Of a stretch of DNA of 64,000 bases, positions 58,501-64,000 are shown piece after piece. The stretch is from Hymenolepis diminuta (taxonomy: Eukaryota > Platyhelminthes > Cestoda > Cyclophyllidea > Hymenolepididae). Below the pieces are notes generated by a model. It ran no database searches, had not been told where the DNA came from, and saw nothing but the letters and a program-made list of their open reading frames with translations. Every line of letters begins with the position of its first letter. The first letter of the stretch is position 1. A program made the translations under genes and the position numbers. The stretch lies in NCBI GenBank assembly GCA_900708905.1, contig CAADRB010000091.1:39385-103384 (forward strand), in the 5' to 3' direction.

Positions 58501-59520
58501 TTATCTTTCATAGAATATTCAATCTTATTTGAAACCTAAACTGACTAACTAAAATGTGTTCTATCCGACGGCATTCTATGTCAACCTTGAAATGCCAGCT
58601 GTCACACTATTTTATTTTTATTTTTTGCTGCTGAAATGAATGCATATTTGTGCGTTGTGTGAATTTCCTTTTTACAAAGCTCATTAAATCAATACTCGCG
58701 TCGAGTAGAGGGTCCATTTGTATAAGATTCACATTTTGTCATCCTTCTTTTGAATGAAATACCTGTTTCTATAGCACCGGTTAACTTTTTATATGTGGAA
58801 GATAATTAAATCTCCCATTTGCAGTAATACCCTCAGAATGAGAGACGATCGGTACAGTTATCAGTGGATTTCATTCACGGAAATTTTCCGTCAGTTCGGA
58901 TTATCTAACCCAGTTCACTAGGTAACTGATAGGTTAACGGCGATGAGTGTGCCGGTAGCTTGATGGTCAGAGCACACTTCTTTCAAGTCCGAGGGCACGC
59001 GACCGAACTTCATTAGTGCACATCGAATGGTGTGGATAAACAGTCACACTGGTTGATTCTAGAAAGGAAGTTCCCCGCGAGAGCGGCATCAGGATACCTT
59101 TCTTTTACCCGAGTCAAGTGGCGTTAAGTATTTTCATATTGGTCTTGTGAAATTCACATTACCTTTCATCTGCTTTATTTGCATTTTCCTCTTCCCTCCC
59201 TTAGATACCTTCAATTCGCCGCTTGCAAGGGTCAACGAGATGCCAAGCAGGGTTGTCCCTTCGTTGTAGTTCGAGAATCTGTGGTCCCTCTTTTCTTGAC
59301 AGAAGATGAGGCTGCGGAGAGTTGCAAAACAATTTGGATTCCGACTCGTTATCGGGTTATTGTGGGGTTCTCACTTGGTGCTTTTATTATCCTCTTTTTA
59401 TGCACCCTGTTTGCCGCCCTTGCCATCTCAAAAAGACGTCAACGTCAGATGGATAGGAATTTCAGTGTTTCCGGAGAAATGCCCTACTCTCCTCTAGTAT
59501 CCTCACCCTCCACACTCTGA
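52598..59520 (+). CDS. Histidine acid phosphatase, lysosomal/prostatic type
   Basis: Four exons: 52598-53008, 53085-53363, 56626-56942 and 59205-59520, giving 440 codons. I start at ATG 52598; the upstream in-frame codon at 52565 is TTG. Residues 1-19 form a signal peptide. The catalytic motif RHGDR is at 31-35 (nucleophile His32), and the acid-base pair His278-Asp279 lies in FSAHDTNVAP. APCAR, WMISDDLFC and HNATLPPF match the ACP2/ACPP family, which hydrolyses phosphate monoesters at acid pH. A membrane segment spans about 387-409, followed by a basic stretch and a short cytoplasmic tail with YSPL (430-433). That fits the YxxPhi sorting signals which send ACP2 to lysosomes. Intron 2 (3.3 kb) holds an antisense Gypsy remnant and intron 3 (2.3 kb) a SINE remnant. 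In parasitic flatworms such enzymes can also serve the gut or tegument; location here is inferred. Confidence 0.93.
54850..56230 (-). mobile_element. Gypsy gag-protease remnant in phosphatase intron 2
   Basis: Antisense to the host gene. From right to left, an N-terminal gag part with LTFEET and SLFNRLYK is recovered across frame changes at about 56010-55920. An open gag stretch with LKEDQFKCLVFI follows at 55918-55415. The aspartic protease active site LRVDTGSDSAIVS lies near 55345, and the region after the protease contains LDWINMFNIPEPKI. Frameshifts and stops occur, and no reverse transcriptase was found downstream. The gag style matches the minus-strand remnant at 17050-17860 and differs from the CsRn1-like element. 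Confidence 0.75.
58950..59085 (+). repeat. Degenerate tRNA-derived SINE in phosphatase intron 3
   Basis: Shows gccggtagcttgatggtcagagcac (A-box-like), a damaged B-box cgaccgaacttc, and gtgcacatcgaatggtgtggat, matching the SINE body near 7020. Confidence 0.4.
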
Positions 59521-60339
59521 AATACGTGTCTGCCCGTCTTAAAATTTTACTTATGTTCTCCTATGCTTTTATGTGTGTTCGAGGTCGATGGTGTGGCGGT
59601 GTGTTAGTGGATTTTTATACAATATGCAGATTCCGTGAATGATTGTCTCTATGTGTATCTGACTATACTTGACACGTCTGTTTGTACGCAATTATCATTT
59701 AGTATAATTTTGTGGAAGCTTGTGAATTATTTGTCTTTTGTTTACCACAGGTTTATCGTACTGAGGTAAAATCAATGGTTGCAATAATAACTCCAAAGCT
59801 CATTTTCTTACACTCGTTTCCGTAGAGCGGTAGCTTCATAGAGTCACCTTGATAATTCCCTTCCCTTAACAGACAAACATAAATAGTGAGGTTTGTCGTT
59901 CCGTTTGCTTGGTGTGCACTGACAGATGTCGAGCCCGTGATCTAAAACTTCCAGACGAACACTGCGCCACCGGTGCGACACAGTTGTAGCAAGGATCCTG
60001 CTTGTTGAGTTATGACAAATTATAGAACAAGTTTCTTATGAGTATTTTAAGTGCAGTATTTAAGGTTCTGTCACGCTATACGACTAGTATTTCCTACTAA
60101 CCAGTGTTCACATTAGTAAGCCGCCAACGCCTGTGATGACTAAATCCCCATCCCGTTGCCAGCCCCGGTGTACTCAAAGTTAGAAGAGGGGAAAGTAACC
60201 GAATAAGTCCAATTGATACTATTTAAATATAAAGCTCATTAGAGGGAGGGGGTTTTCTAGGACAAAATTGTTCTGCAATTAAAACATTGTGCGAAGAACT
60301 TAATTCAGGAGACCACTGTATTAAATACGATTAAATATA
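59521..60339. other. 3' flank of the acid phosphatase gene
   Basis: Probable 3' UTR followed by intergenic sequence. No canonical AATAAA near the stop codon, and no other gene seen. Confidence 0.35.
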
Positions 60340-60341
60340 TA

Positions 60342-61727
60342 TTAGGTTGCAACAGAAGTTCTGTTCATTTTTTAATTTGAATTAAAGTGAATATTTTGTC
60401 AAAAATATACTTATTTAGTGTTCAACACAGTCACCACTTTTATTAATTACATCCTGCCGTAAGCCCTCTGATTCTTTCTTCATAGGATTTGGCCAGTTTG
60501 GACTCAACAAAGAAACTAGCTTCTTCATTTCGAGCTCTCCTCTTGAAGTAAGCCTTTGTTCAATTAAATGGTTCAGTAGGCTTCTGAAAAGATGAAAATC
60601 GGTTGGTGCAAGACGGGGAGAATATGGTGGGTGATGCGTGACTTCCCAGTCAAATTCTTCAATGAGATTTTTGGTTGCTCTTGAAGTGTGGGATCTGGCA
60701 TTGTGATGATGCGGAATCACTCCTTTTCGATTAATCAGAGAAGGTCATTTTTCCTGTCAATAATTGCTTTTAAACGAGTTAGCTGCTGACAGCAAAGTTC
60801 GGATGTTATTGTTTGATTGTCACCCATTAGTTCACAATAAACAAATCTCACCCACCATCCAATTCCATCATACACACAAAAGAATTTTTTCGGGTGCAGT
60901 CCACTTCTCGGTTGTGGAATTGGGTTTGAACCACGACTTAGCCACTGTCTTTTGCACTTAACATTGTTGTAAAGGGTCTACCACTTCTCGTCGCTGTCAG
61001 TTATGATTCAGTCTAAAAAGGGTGCCTGAAGTTCAGTTCACGAGAACGCAGTAAAATACGACAGGTTACACGCTGTTGCTTATTGATTTCTAACAAGTCG
61101 TGTGTGTGTGGAAGGGGGGAGGGGGGAAGGGCGTTTCCCAGCCTTTGAGACTGTCAAGTCTTTTCATTTCCCTATATGTGGCCATATGGCTTACGCTAAA
61201 GGATTTGCTCAGTTCTCTAGTAGTGCAGGTTGGATTTTCATCAATGACAACTTGCAANNNNNNNNNNNNNNNNNNNNNNNNNNNNNNNNNNNNNNNNNNN
61301 NNNNNNNAGTAGTGCAGGTTGGATTTTCATCAATGACAACTTGCAATTGCTCAGAATTGAGTTTTTCGAGCGTCCCGCTCTCGGTTCGTCTTTCAGACTG
61401 AAGTCATTCTTTTTAAAACCACCTTCTGCAGGTCTTTTCATTCACAACATCATTTCCAAAAGTGTCTTTGAGTGTTTTTGCTGCTGAGCTTGTCGTATTT
61501 CCCTTATGAAATTCAAACAGTAAAATATGCCCGATATGTCCTTTATTTGGAATGTACATAAGGGCTAGAAATAGTTATTAATAACAATAATTATCCCACA
61601 ATCTGAAAGAGGAAGTAATATTTTTTAATGACCATAGATAATCATACAACATTAACAAGCTAAACTGAAGTGATCGTGCCCTAAACACACACCTCAAAAG
61701 TTGGACAGAACTTCTGTTTCAACCTGA
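60342..61727 (-). mobile_element. Mariner element, copy 2
   Basis: Reverse-oriented, near-identical partner of 47802-49098, running from TTAGGTTGCAACAGAAGTTC to AACCTGA. It has a clean TA target duplication at 60340-60341 and 61728-61729. The C-terminal 101 codons of the transposase are the same as in copy 1, including His in the HHHNAR motif, and the stops are shared too. A 50-N gap (61258-61307) interrupts it, flanked by a 39-bp duplication that copy 1 lacks. Confidence 0.9.
61258..61307. other. Assembly gap of 50 N, probably spurious
   Basis: The 39 bp before the gap (61219-61257) are repeated exactly right after it (61308-61346). Element length minus gap and duplicate is 1386 - 50 - 39 = 1297, the length of mariner copy 1. 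The two contig ends therefore overlap and no sequence is missing. Confidence 0.9.
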
Positions 61728-61729
61728 TA

Positions 61730-62279
61730 ATCTGAACGAATGGGTTGAAAAGTCGCTTAAAAGTGGGCATGTTGCAAACTAACAAAACTAAATGAAGTAT
61801 GAAGAAACAATATTTTCAGAGTGAGTGGATCGAAATGAATATGCTAACTACATAGTTGTGTTATACGTGATAAATGGAAAAGGTTCTACAAGTTTTAATC
61901 CCAAGAAGACATCTGAACACAGTGAGTATTAGAATAGTTGAATATAGGGAAGATTGTCCAGTAGAATTGGATACTTGTTGCAGTCTTATTAGCTCTCAAA
62001 TTAGTGTATCAATTCCAGATTTCAAAATTAACACGCAATTACCAAACAATAGCAATTTAATAAAAAATGTCTTCGTTTTATTTTAAGCACGCTTTTCTCC
62101 TGCTATTAAACGAAATCTTCGGCCTAAAATCTCTTATCCCTCAGTATATTTATTAGTGGTACCTATACTTCTGTCTATCTGATTCCTATCTTTGGTGTGA
62201 ATTGATCAATTTGATCAAATAACTTAGCGACCTCTATCACACGAGACGCCGACACAAACGTTCAAGCCCGTAGAGTCTA
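61730..62279. other. Unannotated intergenic sequence
   Basis: An open frame of 70 codons at 61874-62086 has no recognisable family and is not called. Nothing else seen. Confidence 0.3.
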
Positions 62280-62480
62280 CGCAATGTCGAGGGTAAGAAA
62301 TTTACATAATGGGTGAACTCCCAGGGGCTATCAAGCATGCATATCTAGGCAGCTAATCAAGACAACTATCCACTGTACTAAAAAGTCTTCATCAAAGTAA
62401 CATGTATAGTAATTACAGATTGTCCTCTTTTTCTCCCCGGGTCTGGGTCAACTGTGGCCTAGTAATATCTAGAGGACACC
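62280..62480 (+). repeat. Dispersed repeat C, partial copy 3
   Basis: The right part (gggtctgggtcaactgtggcctagtaatatctagagg, in pieces) matches the ends of 43095-43320 and 8255-8550. The left part is only weakly alignable. Confidence 0.4.
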
Positions 62481-63789
62481 AGGCTTCTTGATACTGAAAT
62501 AACGTCAGCTTAGGTTAACCATGATGACATAACAGCTCAATTCTAAGTTCTACTGTAGTATATTAAATTCTCTCTAAGCATGTTCGCCCATTACAGACTA
62601 ACGGGAAAAATGTAAAAAAAATAAAACTTTTCAACACAGAAATCTGCTTGAGGTTGGAGATAATTCAAACTGTTAATACTAGTGCGAGCGACAATCATTC
62701 AAATTTAACCCTTAATCAATTTGCATGTTGTTGCATTGATTTATTCAAAAAATGTTGCTTTGTTCTCTTTCTTTCGAATAGGCTCAAGATAAAAGGTCGT
62801 TGAAAAGATCAGAGGTTACTTGCCTTAATGACATCGAGTTGTGTTTCATTTCAAATGTCATTAATCAGATTCTGCCCCAATAGGTTGCCTTTATTATTGT
62901 GATACATTTATGAGCAATAATAGCGAAGTCCAAAAATTATATTGTTGGGAAAATAGTGTCCAGAACGCAATTTATTTATTCATAACCTGCTTGAACAAAT
63001 AAAAATATAACTTTGTTTCAACTATATATCGATTTTGGACTTGTTTGTAACAGATGTCTATGTTATTATGAACCACATTTAAAATTAACTTTTACCAAAT
63101 GTGGCACATTTGAGGAAACTAGATTTGATAAGAATAAATAAACTTGAGAGAAACGAAAAAATGTCTTAGTGAGGTTATTATAATTAGCCAAATGGTGGAA
63201 ACAAGGTGCGAAAACGGTGTTATCGACCCCCACAAAGCATTCGATTAGTTAATGTGCTCTAGTTATCGCGTAAATCCAACCGCTCAGGAATCTTTATTGT
63301 GCTAGTTTACTCTACCCTCGTTAAAATACGTTTTATGCGTTTCCGTGGGCAATAAAAAATAATAGATACTAGGAACATGGAGTTTTCCTAGATATATAAA
63401 TAATGATTAAGACACGTATAGAGATATCGGAGAAGAAACCTAAATTTATCTTAACAAATGCTTGATTAAATCAGTCGATGAAAAAGGGTTGTGAAGTGTC
63501 GGAAATGGGAATGTGAGCAGTAGCACTTAGGAAAAGAACATGTTTTTACAATCTACACACGTCCTCGTTGATAATAACAATAACTCTTCGTTTTAGTTCA
63601 CTTCGGACTAGAAACACTATGGCGTTGTTCATATCCGTTCATTAGAACAATTCAAAGATTAATCGTTATTTCAAAAATAATCGAAAGAAAATGTAGAATA
63701 TAATATTAATTTCGTCAATGAGGGATTATTTAATGATTATTTTAATCTTAACAGAGTTGGTAGTCTACAGAGATATATTGCAGATTGTT
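62481..63789. other. Unannotated intergenic sequence
   Basis: AT-rich with no supported gene. Confidence 0.3.
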
Positions 63790-63905
63790 CGCTTACGGCA
63801 TAGTGATTAATATACTCATCTGCGAAGTCTTCCGGTTCGATACCTATCGATGCACATCCAGTAGAGAGGGAAAGAAGGCGCGTCGCCACTAGAGAAAGGC
63901 GAAAA
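63790..63905 (+). repeat. tRNA-derived SINE
   Basis: Contains cggcatagtgattaatatactcatctgcgaagtc, then a good B-box ggttcgatacc at about 63834-63844, then tatcgatgcacatccagtagag. After the copy near 6960 this is the clearest member of the family in the window. Confidence 0.55.
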
Positions 63906-63968
63906 GTCAAATATTAAACTCCAATATATTTGAGATATATTAAATCTCACCATTCAATCATATACTTA

Positions 63969-64000
63969 ATCATCATCATCATCGTCACTACCATCACCAT
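63969..64000. repeat. (CAT)n microsatellite at the right edge
   Basis: A run of atcatcatcatcatcg followed by imperfect ccatcaccat units that continues out of the window. Confidence 0.7.

Noticed and set aside
61874..62086. 70-codon open frame with phase-like Ser/Asn-rich sequence
   Set aside because: Starts with a plausible ATG but has no homology I recognise and sits in AT-rich DNA; insufficient for a gene call.

Overview
The window is nuclear DNA of a multicellular eukaryote. It is AT-rich, its genes are split by GT-AG introns, and it is crowded with decayed transposable elements. The best guess is a parasitic flatworm, most likely a tapeworm. Short introns of 37, 55, 68, 71, 73, 76, 78 and 78 nt are mixed with introns of 2-3 kb. 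The Ty3/Gypsy remnants carry a CWYH-type gag finger and a tRNA-Trp-like primer site, as in the flatworm CsRn1 group. Low GC would suit a Hymenolepis-like cestode, but species is inference.

Four host genes can be assembled exon by exon with phases that agree. (1) Plus strand, 3696-6305, five exons, 718 codons: a membrane-anchored KH plus Tudor protein of the AKAP1/TDRKH type. (2) Minus strand, 40122-33862, seven exons, 346 codons: UDP-glucose 4-epimerase (GALE). (3) Minus strand, 51815-45452, eight exons, 623 codons: THO complex subunit 1 (THOC1), with an acidic tail where vertebrate proteins have a death domain. (4) Plus strand, 52598-59520, four exons, 440 codons: a lysosomal/prostatic-type histidine acid phosphatase with signal peptide, membrane anchor and YxxPhi tail motif. 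Genes 3 and 4 are head to head, 782 bp between start codons.

Between genes 1 and 2 lie about 27 kb dominated by repeats. They include two solo LTRs with target-site duplications, an internally deleted CsRn1-like Gypsy element carrying the same LTR, an oppositely oriented gag remnant of another Gypsy lineage, a non-LTR reverse transcriptase remnant, a near-identical 668-bp duplication, several dispersed repeats and degenerate tRNA-derived SINEs. A decayed reading frame of unknown identity lies at 29.8-30.3 kb and a speculative micro-exon-like cluster at 31.6-32.1 kb. Two near-identical mariner copies in opposite orientation bracket the THOC1/phosphatase pair, one in THOC1 intron 3 and one after the phosphatase gene. 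A Gypsy gag-protease remnant lies antisense in phosphatase intron 2. There are two runs of N; the 50-N run inside the second mariner is demonstrably an assembly artefact.

The genes do not form a pathway: GALE works in galactose metabolism, THOC1 in mRNA export, the phosphatase in lysosomes or at the surface, and the KH-Tudor protein probably at mitochondria. No CRISPR, operon or intact tRNA/rRNA gene is seen.
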